NCBI GenBank assembly: GCA_021156365.1
Contig: JAJNDK010000006.1
Location: forward strand, 124,001-188,000
Source: Bacteroidota bacterium
GTDB taxonomy: Bacteria > Bacteroidota > Bacteroidia > B-17B0 > Aurantibacillaceae
DNA: 64,000 nt
Reading direction: 5' to 3'
Part shown: in pieces, positions 42,911-51,946 of the stretch
Layout: each line of letters starts with the position of its first letter
How positions within the stretch are numbered: the first letter of the stretch is position 1
Program-made: the position numbers and the translations under genes
The notes under the pieces: model-generated
Told to the model about the DNA's origin: nothing
The model's database searches: none
Seen by the model: the letters and a program-made list of their open reading frames with translations, nothing else

Positions 42911-43936
42911 TCAGTTTTTTTTGCGGAACAAAGCCCGCGTTTCGATCCCAATCCCTTTGATGGTGATAAAGTTCAGGGGGAATTCCAGCAGTACGTGCAT
43001 CATACTGAACAGGAAAAGTATTTTAAAGCCGAAGTTATAATCGACCAGGTAGGAAACAACGGCTCCTATCCAGATGACAAGGATCAGGATCATTCGTTTT
43101 TTAGAGACCTCGTGCCATTTGATCACCGATGTTTTGGAGAACCAGTTCAGGTAATGATACGTGTAAGCAAAGGCAATGAAACGCGCTACAACAATGGCAG
43201 CAGGTTGGATAAACAATAAATTATCGGAAAAATCGAGCGCCTGCTCCAGGTTGGTAACACTTCCGTCCAGCCCGAAAAGCAATAACAGAGATTTGTTGAT
43301 GACATTAAAATTGATCAGGGACTTTTCAACGAACTGCTGAACAGGTGCGGAAGGACCGGAAGGCACAAAAAAGAAAAGACTGGCGGCACAGGCAATAAAA
43401 ACGAAAAGGGAAGCAATTCCCGTCTTGCTCTTGTTTTTTAATGCTCCGTACAAAATAAAAAGTCCCGTGAAAACAAAAACATGGATGATGGTTGGAAGCA
43501 TGATCCCTACCCAGAATAGCGTCGACTCGTTGGTATCAGGATTAAAACCGTAAATGAAAAAAAAGACAACCACGGTCGTGATGTATTTTAGGATGGGTTG
43601 TTTGAAAAAGAAAATGATGAATGTAAAGCAAGCAGCGGTCATCAGGAACGTAACTCCAAAACGGGCCAGATACGCATCCGGGTCAAATGCGGGAATAGTA
43701 AGCAGTATGGACATCAGTAGGTAGAGCCAGATATCGCTTTTGGTTTCAATAAAAAAACTTCTTCTTTCCAGCCACGATATTTCGGTAATGTAATGAAGAG
43801 GACCTAACACGGCATATACGAACAGGAAGAGGTGAAAAGGAAAAGCAAAGGACAGCAGGGCACTGATCACCATCAACGACATATTGGTGATGTTGATGCC
43901 TTTATCTGTAGTAAGCGCTGTCTGAAATATACTCAT
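42911..43936 (-). CDS. Polytopic membrane protein of unknown function, 341 aa
   Basis: This inner-membrane protein has about nine predicted transmembrane segments (for example LMVISALLSFAFPFHLFLFVYAVLG, FLMTAACFTFIIFFF, IASLFVFIACAASLFFFV, RMILILVIWIGAVVSYLV) and short loops. Conserved-looking polar residues sit at the second segment end (GPLHYITEISWL), a pattern faintly like the membrane carotenoid-cleaving Brp/Blh group, but the key GxxHGxLD motif is absent, so I do not assign it. It starts within the stop codon of the sorting-domain-only gene (1-bp TAATG overlap) and ends 4 bp before the RsmB-like gene. The link with the T9SS domain protein may be functional. Confidence 0.88.
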   Translation of the reverse strand: MSIFQTALTTDKGINITNMSLMVISALLSFAFPFHLFLFVYAVLGPLHYITEISWLERRSFFIETKSDIWLYLLMSILLTIPAFDPDAYLARFGVTFLMTAACFTFIIFFFKQPILKYITTVVVFFFIYGFNPDTNESTLFWVGIMLPTIIHVFVFTGLFILYGALKNKSKTGIASLFVFIACAASLFFFVPSGPSAPVQQFVEKSLINFNVINKSLLLLFGLDGSVTNLEQALDFSDNLLFIQPAAIVVARFIAFAYTYHYLNWFSKTSVIKWHEVSKKRMILILVIWIGAVVSYLVDYNFGFKILFLFSMMHVLLEFPLNFITIKGIGIETRALFRKKN

Positions 43937-44295
43937 TATTTGATGAGCTGTACAAAACCTTTGTGCTCGAGCTTTGTAGAATTAATGGTTAACTGAATGT
44001 TGTAATAATACGTTCCATCGGGGCAGGGCATTCCACCGGTAGTGCGTCCGTCCCATGAAAAATTTTGTTTTGTTGTCTCCACTAACTTTATTCCGAAACG
44101 ATCGTATATTTCCATTTTATAGCTCTGTATCCTGCTTTCGAAATTGAAAAGCGGTTTAAAAACATCATTCATGCCATCCGAATTAGGTGTGAAAATATTC
44201 GGCACGAATAAGCTGTCTTTGATAGATTGGGCTTTCGAAGGCATTGCCAGCCACATAAAAAGGGCAAAAAAGCAATATATAAAGGTAGCTTTCAT
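43936..44295 (-). CDS. Signal peptide plus type-B sorting domain only, 119 aa
   Basis: The protein consists of a signal peptide (MKATFIYCFFALFMWLAMPSKAQS) and a complete gliding-motility-associated C-terminal domain (residues ~27-119): LFVPNIFTPNSDGMNDVF, MEIYDRFGIKLVET, FSWDGRTTGG, PDGTYYYNIQL, ending HKGFVQLIK. There is no cargo between them, whereas the other type-B proteins in this window carry 450 to 1600 residues. It has a clean reading frame and its stop overlaps the next start by 1 bp, so it is an expressed small gene and not a remnant by appearance. It could be a free sorting domain, a competitor or accessory of secretion, or a surface subunit in itself. Confidence 0.9.
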   Translation of the reverse strand: MKATFIYCFFALFMWLAMPSKAQSIKDSLFVPNIFTPNSDGMNDVFKPLFNFESRIQSYKMEIYDRFGIKLVETTKQNFSWDGRTTGGMPCPDGTYYYNIQLTINSTKLEHKGFVQLIK

Positions 44296-44376
44296 AAGGA
44301 GAACACTAATATAAACAAAATCGTTCTATGCTGTGTCTTACCTTTCTGAATTATTTCAGTATTCCCGTGTTAAAAA

Positions 44377-45123
44377 TTAATACACGTGCTGGCCTCCATT
44401 GATGCTGTAATTTGCGCCCGTAATAAAGCTGGTTTCGTCGCTTGCAAGGAAACAAACGAGGTGCGCTACTTCATGCGTCCCGCCGAGCCGTCCCATGGGC
44501 ACCTGCGCCACGATCTGGTTCAGTACTTTCTCCGGAACTGCCATTACCATATCCGTGGCAATATAACCGGGAGAGATCGTGTTCACCGTGATCCCGTATT
44601 TTGCTACTTCCATCGAAAGCGACTTGGTAAATCCGTGCATGCCTGCTTTTGCCGCGCTATAGTTGGTTTGCCCGAATTGGCCGCGCTGGCCGTTTACGGA
44701 AGAAATATTAATGATCCGGCCGAAGTTCCGGTCTATCATCCCCTGGATCACATGTTTGGTGCAATTAAAAACACTGTTGAGATTCGTATTGATAACCGCA
44801 TACCAGTCTTCTTTTTTCATATTGATCAACCGCGAATCTTTGGTAATACCCGCATTGTTTACCAATATATCGATCGTACCCGCTTCTTTTTCGATCTGTT
44901 CGACCATTTTACCGGTACTGTCAAAATCACTTACATCACCTTCAAAAAGCAGGGCATCGTACCCTTCCGCTTTTAATTTTGCTTTCCATTCATCGGCTTT
45001 CGCTTTGTTGCGGTAATTGCCCGCCACCGTATACCCCTCGTCGAAAAGTTTTTTGCACATGGCCGTTCCGAGGCCGCCTGTTGCACCGGTTACAAGTGCT
45101 ATCCGTTTGTTGTTCTTGTCCAT
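44377..45123 (-). CDS. phaB: Acetoacetyl-CoA reductase (PhaB type, SDR family)
   Basis: This is a 248-residue short-chain dehydrogenase. The NADP-binding motif is ALVTGATGGLGTAMCKKL (TGxxxGxG), with VNNAGITKDS. The active site is Ser in NISSVNGQRGQFGQTNYSAAKAG (Ser, Tyr, Lys as YSAAK) and INTISPGYIATDMV follows. The SVNGQ.GQFGQTNYS segment and the C-terminal SINGGQHVY are characteristic of PhaB, which reduces acetoacetyl-CoA to 3-hydroxybutyryl-CoA in polyhydroxybutyrate synthesis, rather than of FabG. No phaA or phaC gene is nearby, so the polymer pathway cannot be confirmed here. Confidence 0.9.
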   Translation of the reverse strand: MDKNNKRIALVTGATGGLGTAMCKKLFDEGYTVAGNYRNKAKADEWKAKLKAEGYDALLFEGDVSDFDSTGKMVEQIEKEAGTIDILVNNAGITKDSRLINMKKEDWYAVINTNLNSVFNCTKHVIQGMIDRNFGRIINISSVNGQRGQFGQTNYSAAKAGMHGFTKSLSMEVAKYGITVNTISPGYIATDMVMAVPEKVLNQIVAQVPMGRLGGTHEVAHLVCFLASDETSFITGANYSINGGQHVY

Positions 45124-45160
45124 GTTGTAGAAGATTAGTAGGTAATGAATTCCAATAATA

Positions 45161-46135
45161 TTACTTTCTCAGGATATATTCAACTTTTTCGGGAGAAATT
45201 TTAGTTACTTTAATGTTAGGTGCCGTGCACTGCACATTCACCTTCAGTTTATTTTTAGCGCCTTCCTTATAGTCCACGCTTGCTTTGAACAGTTCATCCT
45301 TTACGCTTTCGAACTCGCTCATAGGTACCTGCACCGTGATCTTTACCTTATCGGGAAATGTTTTCAGCTGGTAGCCTGTCGGTACATTCCTTGCCTCCAC
45401 AGGTATCTCCGCATAAGTTTCCGTGTATTTGTCCACATCGATCTCCAGCAATACTTCATCAGCGGATAAACCGACTCTGTTTTCGAGCTCTTCGGGCAAA
45501 AGGATCTTTGCTTTTTGAGAAATGGAAGAGTTGAAATCATTTAGCACGATCTTGTCCGTTTGCACGCTGTCAATACCTGAGAGCAAAGTACTGTCGCCAA
45601 ACAGGGTAACAGAAGAAGGGGTGATGCGCACTTTGTTATTGTAATTGTAGAAAGGATCAAAATTGATCAGCAGCACAGGCTTCACCGGAACGATCTTTTT
45701 GTAGGACCTGCCGAAGCTGAAATAAATAGAGTCGGGTTTTACTTTTATCAGCTCTACTTCCGTGTTCAGCACCTTCGAGAAATTCCCGATCGCCTGGGCC
45801 GTGTTGATGGCTACCGTTTGCTGATTTTGTTTTTTTGCGAGGGCAACGGACGCATCGATGACAACAATTGTTTCCGACAGGTTGAATTTAATGAAGAATA
45901 GTTTGGCACCTGTCGTTTTTATTTCTGCCTGTATGAATTTCGGGAGCTCTGTCGCAAGCATTTTGCTTTTCGGCAGATTGATGTATTTAATGGCTATCGG
46001 AAGTGTTTCTTTGTAATTCCGGTTCAGTGCATTTATCAACCATAAGAAGGAGGCAATGAAAAGACAAACAAAAAAAGTAGCCACTTTTTTATTCAGGAAG
46101 ACCTTACGTATGTATTTGAATAATTTGTTGTTCAC
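45161..46135 (-). CDS. YbbR-like domain protein, membrane-anchored
   Basis: This protein of about 324 residues has one N-terminal membrane helix (KVATFFVCLFIASFLWLINAL) followed by YbbR-type beta repeats outside the membrane (for example LPIAIKYINLPKSKM, PVKPVLLINFDPFYNY, TPSSVTLFGDSTLLSG, AEIPVEARNVPTGYQL, FPDKVKITVQVPMSEF). YbbR domains occur in CdaR, which regulates the diadenylate cyclase in Firmicutes; no cyclase gene is adjacent here. I chose GTG 46135 (start reads NNKLFKYIRKVF) because the ATG at 46204 lies 43 bp inside the preceding aldose epimerase gene. The choice is uncertain. Confidence 0.85.
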   Translation of the reverse strand: MNNKLFKYIRKVFLNKKVATFFVCLFIASFLWLINALNRNYKETLPIAIKYINLPKSKMLATELPKFIQAEIKTTGAKLFFIKFNLSETIVVIDASVALAKKQNQQTVAINTAQAIGNFSKVLNTEVELIKVKPDSIYFSFGRSYKKIVPVKPVLLINFDPFYNYNNKVRITPSSVTLFGDSTLLSGIDSVQTDKIVLNDFNSSISQKAKILLPEELENRVGLSADEVLLEIDVDKYTETYAEIPVEARNVPTGYQLKTFPDKVKITVQVPMSEFESVKDELFKASVDYKEGAKNKLKVNVQCTAPNIKVTKISPEKVEYILRK

Positions 46136-46161
46136 GATCGCTAATGCACTAAAATACGCAT

Positions 46162-47043
46162 TTATTCTGCATCGGACCGGAGGGCGCTGAATGAAAATCC
46201 ACAATCGTATTGTTGATTACCGGCCAGGCAGATAATGCCTTCTTTTTTTGTGAGGTTGCCATCCGCATCCCCCTGATCTGCAATTCCCGCCCAGGGCTCG
46301 AGGCAGACAAAGGAATCACAGTTGTTTTTTGTCCAGATCCCGAAATAAGGCATGTTATACCAGTCGAAGAAAAGAGTATACTTTGAGGAACGGAGCTTCA
46401 GAAGATCGGATTGCAGGTTTTTCAACACGATCGCGTCCTTGTCGAACAGGCTTCGTGTAAGTGGTATGCCTGCATCTTCCGTAATTACGGGTTCGGTTTT
46501 ATCAGAGAGCAATCCGTTTTGCAACACTACCCGCTCTGCAGTTTCGTGGTGTTGGAATAAAACGCGGTAGTCGGAAAAAATTTCATCAGGGAACAAAGGA
46601 CAGTTAAAACCCGGGTGTGCACCAATGGAGAAATACAGGTCTTCATCCGAAGGATTGTGAACCGAATAGTGGCAGGAAACACGATTTGTTTCAATAGAGT
46701 AGGTGATCTTCAACACAAAACGGAAAGGGAATTTCAGCAGGGATGCTGCATCTTCTTTCAGCTCCAATACAATTTTTGTGTCGGAGGTTTCGCTTACTGA
46801 AAATTCCTGGTCGCGTGCAAAGCCGTGTTGAGGAAGAGAATAGGTTTTATCATTGAAGATATACGAATCATTCTTCAGCCTGCCTACGATCGGAAACAAA
46901 ACCGGCGCATGTCTTCCCCATACTGCTGGATCAGCCTGCCAGAGGATCTCTTTACCCAGCGTTTTGGAAAATACGGAATGCATTTCTGCACCTTTCGCGG
47001 AAATCTTTACAGATAAAAAAGAATTGCTTAATTCATAGAGCAC
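46162..47043 (-). CDS. Aldose 1-epimerase family protein (galactose mutarotase-like)
   Basis: This 293-residue protein of the galactose mutarotase-like fold is close to the LacX/YeaD type. Seen: AEMHSVFSKTLGKEILWQADPAVWGRHAPVLFPIVGRL (core WGRHAPVLFPIVG), QHGFARDQEF, ISIGAHPGFNCPL as FSIGAHPGFNCPL, and CLEPWAGIADQ near the C-terminus. The catalytic His (HGFARD, GAHPGF) and Glu (EPWAGI) positions are conserved. Substrates are probably sugar hexoses or their phosphates. The start is 1 bp after the stop of the ftcD fusion gene, and it is followed by the YbbR gene, all in one minus-strand unit. Confidence 0.92.
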   Translation of the reverse strand: MLYELSNSFLSVKISAKGAEMHSVFSKTLGKEILWQADPAVWGRHAPVLFPIVGRLKNDSYIFNDKTYSLPQHGFARDQEFSVSETSDTKIVLELKEDAASLLKFPFRFVLKITYSIETNRVSCHYSVHNPSDEDLYFSIGAHPGFNCPLFPDEIFSDYRVLFQHHETAERVVLQNGLLSDKTEPVITEDAGIPLTRSLFDKDAIVLKNLQSDLLKLRSSKYTLFFDWYNMPYFGIWTKNNCDSFVCLEPWAGIADQGDADGNLTKKEGIICLAGNQQYDCGFSFSALRSDAE

Positions 47044-47044
47044 C

Positions 47045-48736
47045 TTAGTCCAGCTTTATTTTTTCATTCACCAGTTTAATGATCTCTGCTTCTATTGTGA
47101 TCGCCTGTTTTTCGATCTCCGTTCCTTTGGCAATGATATCTTTTACATAGTTCTTGTCCTTGTAGCCCGATGCATTGATCTTCACATTCATGAAAGCACC
47201 GATAACAGCCGTACGTGCACAAAGCGCACCCACACCTGCATCCGTAACGGAATTAGGATTACCATGTTCTGCCATTGCCCTGATGACCCCCATGCTTCCT
47301 AAAGAGGCCTCCATTACTTTGTAAGGGATCTCGATCGCATATTTCGTGGCATCCTGGATGGCAGCATCCCTGATCGTTTTCTCATCTTCGGTAGATTTAG
47401 GAAGGTTGAAGGAATTCATAATCCGGTTGAACGCAGCAGTATCCAGATCTACCAGGCGGATCAATTCATCTTTGTACTGTTGCCCTTTTTCCGCCCAGTC
47501 GCTGAATTCTTTCCAGCGATTGTCCCAGCCTTTTTTATGCGAAGAAAGATTGGCGACCATGGTTGCAAGCGATACACCCAACGAGCCTACATAAGCAGAA
47601 ATGGAACCACCGCCCGGAGCGGGACTTTCACTGGCTGTTTCATCTGCAAAAGCTACCAGGTCCATACTTACCAGTTTGCTATCTGCTTTGTCTTTCAGCA
47701 TGTATTCAATGATCCGCTCTTCCGGGTTGAAAGGCCCCAGTTCATCAAGGCCCATTGATTTGATCGCAATTTTGATCAATTCTTTTTCACTCACCCCAAT
47801 AGACCGTTGCTGTTTCGTTAGGAAGAATTTTCCGGCATCCAGCATGGCTTTCAGCGGGATCAATCCTACAAGCTCACTGCCGGTGACACGAATGCCACGA
47901 GAGGTAGCGCTCTTGCATACTTCATCGAAAGCAACATGCACGGAAGTTGCATTGATATTCGTCAGGTTCATGGAGATCTGTGCCACTCCGTATTCTTCAA
48001 TATACCAGCCGATCGCTTTTACAAATTTCAGCGTACCTGGAACCGATTTCGGGTTGCCTTTTTCATCGGTCACAATTTTTCCGGTGATCAGGTTTCCTTC
48101 ACGCAGCACACGCCCTGCTTCACGTACATCGAATGCAATGGAATTGGCTCTGCGGGTGGAAGTGGTGTTGAGGTTTACATTGAATGCCACGAGAAAATCA
48201 CGGGCACCTATTACCGTGGCGCCACGTTTCGCATCAAACTCCTGTGGCCCGAAATCCGGTTTCCATTCCGGTAATTTTATTTTTTTGAAAAAACCTTCGT
48301 ATTCTCCGGCACGGATCACCGAAAGATTGTTACGTTCTTTATTGCTTTGCGCAGCTTCATATAAATATACCGGCAGGTTCAGTTCCTGTCCGGCCCGTTT
48401 TGCGAGCATGTGTGCATACTTCGCTGTTTCTTCCATGCTGATATTGGCGATCGGGATCAGGGGGCATACATCGGTGGCTCCCATCCGCGGGTGCTCGCCC
48501 TTGTGCTTGCTCATATCGATCAGCTCTCCCGCTTTTTTGATAGCAAGGAAAGCAGCTTCTATTACGAGGTGCGGCTCACCTACAAAAGTAACGACCGTAC
48601 GATTGGTAGCTTTGCCCGGATCCACATTCAATAAACGAACACCTTCCACCGATTCGATCTCACCGGTGATCTGTTTGATGATATTCATGTCGCGTCCTTC
48701 ACTGAAATTAGGAACGCATTCGATTAATTGTTTCAT
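47045..48736 (-). CDS. ftcD: Glutamate formimidoyltransferase / formimido-THF cyclodeaminase fusion
   Basis: This fusion enzyme of about 563 residues handles the last steps of histidine degradation: it moves the formimino group from formiminoglutamate to tetrahydrofolate, then closes it to 5,10-methenyl-THF and releases ammonia. I chose ATG 48736 (MKQLIECVPNFSEG), the normal family start. The transferase part (1-325) shows ECVPNFSEGRDMN, HPRMGATDVCPLIPI, GEYEGFFKK and FDVREAGR. The cyclodeaminase part (about 355-563) begins VSMDLVAFADETASESPAPGGGSISAYVGSLG (core SPAPGGGS). Such fusions are known from animals and many Bacteroidota. No other hut gene is in the window. Confidence 0.96.
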   Translation of the reverse strand: MKQLIECVPNFSEGRDMNIIKQITGEIESVEGVRLLNVDPGKATNRTVVTFVGEPHLVIEAAFLAIKKAGELIDMSKHKGEHPRMGATDVCPLIPIANISMEETAKYAHMLAKRAGQELNLPVYLYEAAQSNKERNNLSVIRAGEYEGFFKKIKLPEWKPDFGPQEFDAKRGATVIGARDFLVAFNVNLNTTSTRRANSIAFDVREAGRVLREGNLITGKIVTDEKGNPKSVPGTLKFVKAIGWYIEEYGVAQISMNLTNINATSVHVAFDEVCKSATSRGIRVTGSELVGLIPLKAMLDAGKFFLTKQQRSIGVSEKELIKIAIKSMGLDELGPFNPEERIIEYMLKDKADSKLVSMDLVAFADETASESPAPGGGSISAYVGSLGVSLATMVANLSSHKKGWDNRWKEFSDWAEKGQQYKDELIRLVDLDTAAFNRIMNSFNLPKSTEDEKTIRDAAIQDATKYAIEIPYKVMEASLGSMGVIRAMAEHGNPNSVTDAGVGALCARTAVIGAFMNVKINASGYKDKNYVKDIIAKGTEIEKQAITIEAEIIKLVNEKIKLD

Positions 48737-48757
48737 AAGAAGCTGCTTGATTTTGAA

Positions 48758-48765
48758 CAAAACTA
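48758..48765 (-). promoter_or_regulatory. -10-like box for the ftcD unit
   Basis: Read on the minus strand, TAGTTTTG matches TAnnTTTG and ends 21 nt before the ftcD ATG at 48736. The -33 element is not evident. Confidence 0.5.
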
Positions 48766-48770
48766 CTAAA

Positions 48771-49124
48771 ATATTTGTTTGGAACTATGCTGCTCTTAAG
48801 GAACTACCGTTTAGCTGGCCAGACACAGATTTCGCTGATTTTTGTAGGGTTAATTAAAAAGACCGTGATAATTTAACGGATTAATTCACTATGTGTCAAT
48901 GCTGATCACATAGTATCTATAGTTTTAGCGATGATGCAGGCTAAAGGCAATTCATGGCTCTCTCAATCCTTAAAATTATATCAGCGGAAGCTGTGGCTGC
49001 TTTCAAAAGCTTCACAAGGAGCAGCTTATGCATCTACATCTCAAATTGTATGTTCATTAACATACTGAACTAAAAAAAGCATGCATATCAGTATGAAAAC
49101 AAAAAAAATTAATTTATATATTTA
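48771..49124. promoter_or_regulatory. Structured non-coding region upstream of the STAS-like/histidine-kinase genes
   Basis: This 375-bp gap carries no convincing gene. A degenerate CAGATTTCGCTGATTT repeat lies at about 48828. There are two perfect inverted repeats: ACTATGTG / CACATAGT (48888-48895 and 48907-48914, loop 11) and CATACTGA / TCAGTATG (49061-49068 and 49088-49095, loop 19). A near-consensus box TATATTTA (49117-49124, one mismatch) lies 11 nt before the ATG at 49136. Either inverted repeat could be a regulator site or an RNA hairpin. A 45-codon ATG frame at 48931-49068 is probably chance. Confidence 0.4.
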
Positions 49125-49135
49125 GCCATCTGATT

Positions 49136-49531
49136 ATGGAGATACCCGCCCATGCAACTGAAGTGACCTGTTTCCATTCCTGGATCAGGGAGGATGGAGT
49201 GGCCTGCACAAAAGTAAAAGCAGGTTCGGAAGTGACAGTGGAATTGGCAAGAGAGAATTCGAATGCAGTAAATTCCCTTTTACAGACAAAAAAAAGACCC
49301 CTGCTGGTTGATGCGAGAGGGATCAAATCGATGACACGGGATGCACGCAATCAGTTTTCCACAAAGGGGAGGGAAACACAAACACTTGCTTTCGGCATCC
49401 TGATCGGATCACAGGTGAGCAAAGTGATAGGTAATTTTTTTATGGGTATAAATAAACCGGCCGTGCCCACACGACTGTTTGATAAAGAAGAGGAAGCGAT
49501 AGTATGGTTAAAGCAATTTCTGAGGGAGTGA
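49136..49531 (+). CDS. STAS/SpoIIAA-like protein (DUF7793-like), 131 aa
   Basis: This small cytosolic protein has an alternating beta/alpha pattern. The C-terminal segment [38 protein letters not shown] and [19 protein letters not shown] matches, from memory, a group of Bacteroidota SpoIIAA/STAS-like proteins (DUF7793 type). [14 protein letters not shown] could hold the regulatory residue region. Function is not established; some relatives of this fold act as protein-protein switches. It overlaps the following histidine kinase gene by 28 bp (or 4 bp if that gene starts at GTG 49528), so the two are translated together and probably act as a pair. Confidence 0.85.
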   Translation: MEIPAHATEVTCFHSWIREDGVACTKVKAGSEVTVELARENSNAVNSLLQTKKRPLLVDARGIKSMTRDARNQFSTKGRETQTLAFGILIGSQVSKVIGNFFMGINKPAVPTRLFDKEEEAIVWLKQFLRE

Positions 49532-50319
49532 GAGAAGAAACTCTGAATAATGCCTATTCAGAAGAACGGGCGAATAATATCCTGGAAGTGGTGATGGCGT
49601 ACGCACGGATGGAATTTCATCACAAGACAAAAGTGACCGAACCGGGCGATGTGTTTGATGCGATCGGGGCCGGGGTGAATATGCTGGGAGAGGAGCTGGA
49701 AAACTCTACTGTATCACTGAAAGAGAAAGAGCAGTTGCTGAAGGAAGTCCATCACCGGGTAAAGAACAACCTGCAGATCATATCCAGCCTGCTGAATCTC
49801 CAATCGGAAAACATTGTGGATGAAAAATTTCTTTCGCTGATCAGGGAGAGCAAGAACAGGATCTCTTCCATGGCGCTGATCCACGAAATGCTCTATGCGT
49901 CCAAAGACCTGAGCAGGGTAAAGATCAAAGACTATATCGTCAAGCTGAGCCAGAGCGTATACCAGTCTTTTTATACCGTTGATTTTAAAATACTGTTCCA
50001 GTATGAGATCGACGAGGAGCTGCATTTCGAGATCGACCGGATGATCCCCATCGGGCTTATCCTGAACGAGATCATCAGCAACTCATTGAAATATGCATTT
50101 CCGAAAAAGGAAGGAGTGATCCGGATCAGCCTGCATAAAAAGGAAAATGAATTCGAATTGCAGGCAGGTGACAATGGCATTGGCTTCGGCGATGACTTCG
50201 ATTACAAAAACTCCAAAAGCCTTGGTATGCAATTGATCCACATGCTGTCGGAGCAGCTGGCAGGCAAGATCAGTGTTAGCAATAAAAAAGGGATCAGTTA
50301 CGGGTTGATATTTGCTTAA
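49504..50319 (+). CDS. Soluble sensorless histidine kinase (HisKA_2 type)
   Basis: This 271-residue kinase has no membrane segment and no recognisable PAS or GAF sensor. An N-terminal helical part (residues 1-75: [40 protein letters not shown]) precedes the phosphoacceptor motif [23 protein letters not shown] (HisKA_2 type, His in EVHHRVKNN) and the ATPase with N-box [16 protein letters not shown] and G-box [11 protein letters not shown]. The start is ATG 49504; a GTG at 49528 would give a 4-bp GTGA overlap with the previous gene and is a real alternative. No response regulator gene is nearby. The stop overlaps the bshC stop on the other strand. Confidence 0.92.
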   Translation: MVKAISEGVREETLNNAYSEERANNILEVVMAYARMEFHHKTKVTEPGDVFDAIGAGVNMLGEELENSTVSLKEKEQLLKEVHHRVKNNLQIISSLLNLQSENIVDEKFLSLIRESKNRISSMALIHEMLYASKDLSRVKIKDYIVKLSQSVYQSFYTVDFKILFQYEIDEELHFEIDRMIPIGLILNEIISNSLKYAFPKKEGVIRISLHKKENEFELQAGDNGIGFGDDFDYKNSKSLGMQLIHMLSEQLAGKISVSNKKGISYGLIFA

Positions 50320-51917
50320 TCTTCTCCGCTCAGTAACAAATACCCTGAAAGATCATCCAATTCCGTTTCAAACGCTTCTTTCAGATCAGCGATAAAATTT
50401 TCATTCCTGATCCAAAACTGTGAAAAATTGTCATACCGTTCCTGGATCGAATCTTCGGGAAATAATTTTTGCTTTATGCCTTTGAGCTGATTGATCGCTG
50501 TTTCGTTTTTTGTTTTCAATGCGCGTACGATCTTCTGCTCGATATTTTCAATGCCTTTCAGCGTTTTTTGCAATTCGCCTTCTACCGTTCCGCTCAGGGT
50601 TTTGTCGGTTGCTTCCGCCTGTTGTTTGATGGAAGCGAACACGGCAGCGAGCTTTTCTTTCTCTCCGGAGAAATTGATCTGTTCGGTGTCTGCACTTATT
50701 ATTTTTTTGATGAGTGATTCGGTATCGGTAAAAATATCGACAGCCTGTAGCTGCAGTTTTTGCAGTTTATTTTTCGAAGTTGCATCTATGATCAATGCAA
50801 ATTTTCGTGGCAGCAATACCGGGAAATGAGTACCGGTTGTATCGAATTCTTTTTTCAATTGCAGCCAGTAGGCAATTTCTCCCGGACCGCCCACGTATGC
50901 AAGATTCGGCAGGATCTTTTGCTGATACACCGGGCGCAGGATCACATTCGGACTGAATACTTCGATCTCGTTCTGCAAAAGTGTTTCTATTTCTGTTTTT
51001 GAAAAACGCAGTTGTGTGTTTAAAACACTGAATCCGTCTCCCGTGCGTTCGAAACGTTCGCGGATACCATCTTTTGCATAGAACAGGTTGATCTCTCTCG
51101 GGTTTACCTGTGTGCTGTATCCCTGTTGTTTCAGGTATTCACTGGTTTCCGTTACGGCTTTGTGAGAAAAACTGCTGAACAATTCTTTTTCGATCTCCGC
51201 CTTGAACGCTTGTTTCAGGTTCTTTGAATCACCGTCCAGGATAACCAGGCCGTATTCCCCGAAAAGCTCATTCACCAGGTAGCGGGTTGCTTCTGTGAGG
51301 TTTGTTTTTGAGTAGGCATCTTTTAAAAGGGTTACCAGTTTTTTAGCGGATTCACTTTCTCCCACTATCTGTTCCAGCTCTGCGATCACCTCCTGCATGC
51401 CATCCAGTGAAAAGCTACCGACTTTGCCGGTCTGCTCACTGTTCCAGGTTATTTTTTTGCCGAATACATGCGCATGGTTCACTTCTGCAAAATCATGGTC
51501 TTCGCTTGCCAGCCAGTACACCGGCACGAAATGTCTATCAGGGATCACTTTGTTCAGGTATTCGCAGGTATTGATAGCAGTAATGATCTTATAGATAAAA
51601 TAAAGAGGTCCTGTAAATAAGCAGAGTTGATGCCCGGTTGTGATCGTAAACGTGTTGGCATCGGACAAACTGTTGATATTTTTTATACTCAATCCGGACA
51701 GTGTGATGCTTTCGTTTTGCTTTTTAAGCTCGTTTACCAGGACATTCCGTTCTACATAGGAAAAAGTATTTTCGGCGAGATATTTTTTTACGGAGGCCAG
51801 GTCAAAATGATGACTGTAAAGGCTTTTCAGGCTTTTATTCTGTTCTGTATAATCGAGAAACAGCTTAGAGAATTGCCCGGTGAATGTGAAAGGAATTTGT
51901 TTTTTTACAAAGGTCAT
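50316..51917 (-). CDS. bshC: Bacillithiol biosynthesis cysteine-adding enzyme BshC
   Basis: BshC joins cysteine to glucosaminyl-malate in the last step of bacillithiol synthesis, the low-molecular-weight thiol of Firmicutes and many Bacteroidota. The protein is about 533 residues, a normal length. Visible are [17 protein letters not shown] at the start, [78 protein letters not shown] (core GGPGEIAYW), and a C-terminal coiled-coil region. I chose ATG 51917, where the family homology begins; an in-frame ATG at 51956 overlaps the NUDIX gene by 10 bp. It is cotranscribed with the NUDIX gene and convergent with the histidine kinase. Confidence 0.94.
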   Translation of the reverse strand: MTFVKKQIPFTFTGQFSKLFLDYTEQNKSLKSLYSHHFDLASVKKYLAENTFSYVERNVLVNELKKQNESITLSGLSIKNINSLSDANTFTITTGHQLCLFTGPLYFIYKIITAINTCEYLNKVIPDRHFVPVYWLASEDHDFAEVNHAHVFGKKITWNSEQTGKVGSFSLDGMQEVIAELEQIVGESESAKKLVTLLKDAYSKTNLTEATRYLVNELFGEYGLVILDGDSKNLKQAFKAEIEKELFSSFSHKAVTETSEYLKQQGYSTQVNPREINLFYAKDGIRERFERTGDGFSVLNTQLRFSKTEIETLLQNEIEVFSPNVILRPVYQQKILPNLAYVGGPGEIAYWLQLKKEFDTTGTHFPVLLPRKFALIIDATSKNKLQKLQLQAVDIFTDTESLIKKIISADTEQINFSGEKEKLAAVFASIKQQAEATDKTLSGTVEGELQKTLKGIENIEQKIVRALKTKNETAINQLKGIKQKLFPEDSIQERYDNFSQFWIRNENFIADLKEAFETELDDLSGYLLLSGED

Positions 51918-51946
51918 GGTATACGGTTTGGTTTCAGAAATGGTTC

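Noticed and set aside
47601-48857. A 418-codon plus-strand frame opposite the ftcD fusion gene
   Set aside because: It lies antisense to a strongly matched enzyme gene, and its protein is rich in Ser, Arg and Pro without any domain pattern. It is a shadow of the codon bias of the real gene.
48931-49068. A 45-codon ATG frame in the gap before the STAS-like gene
   Set aside because: Its end runs into one arm of an inverted repeat, it has no clear promoter box, and its composition (Ser/Leu/Lys/Gln) looks like chance translation of non-coding DNA.
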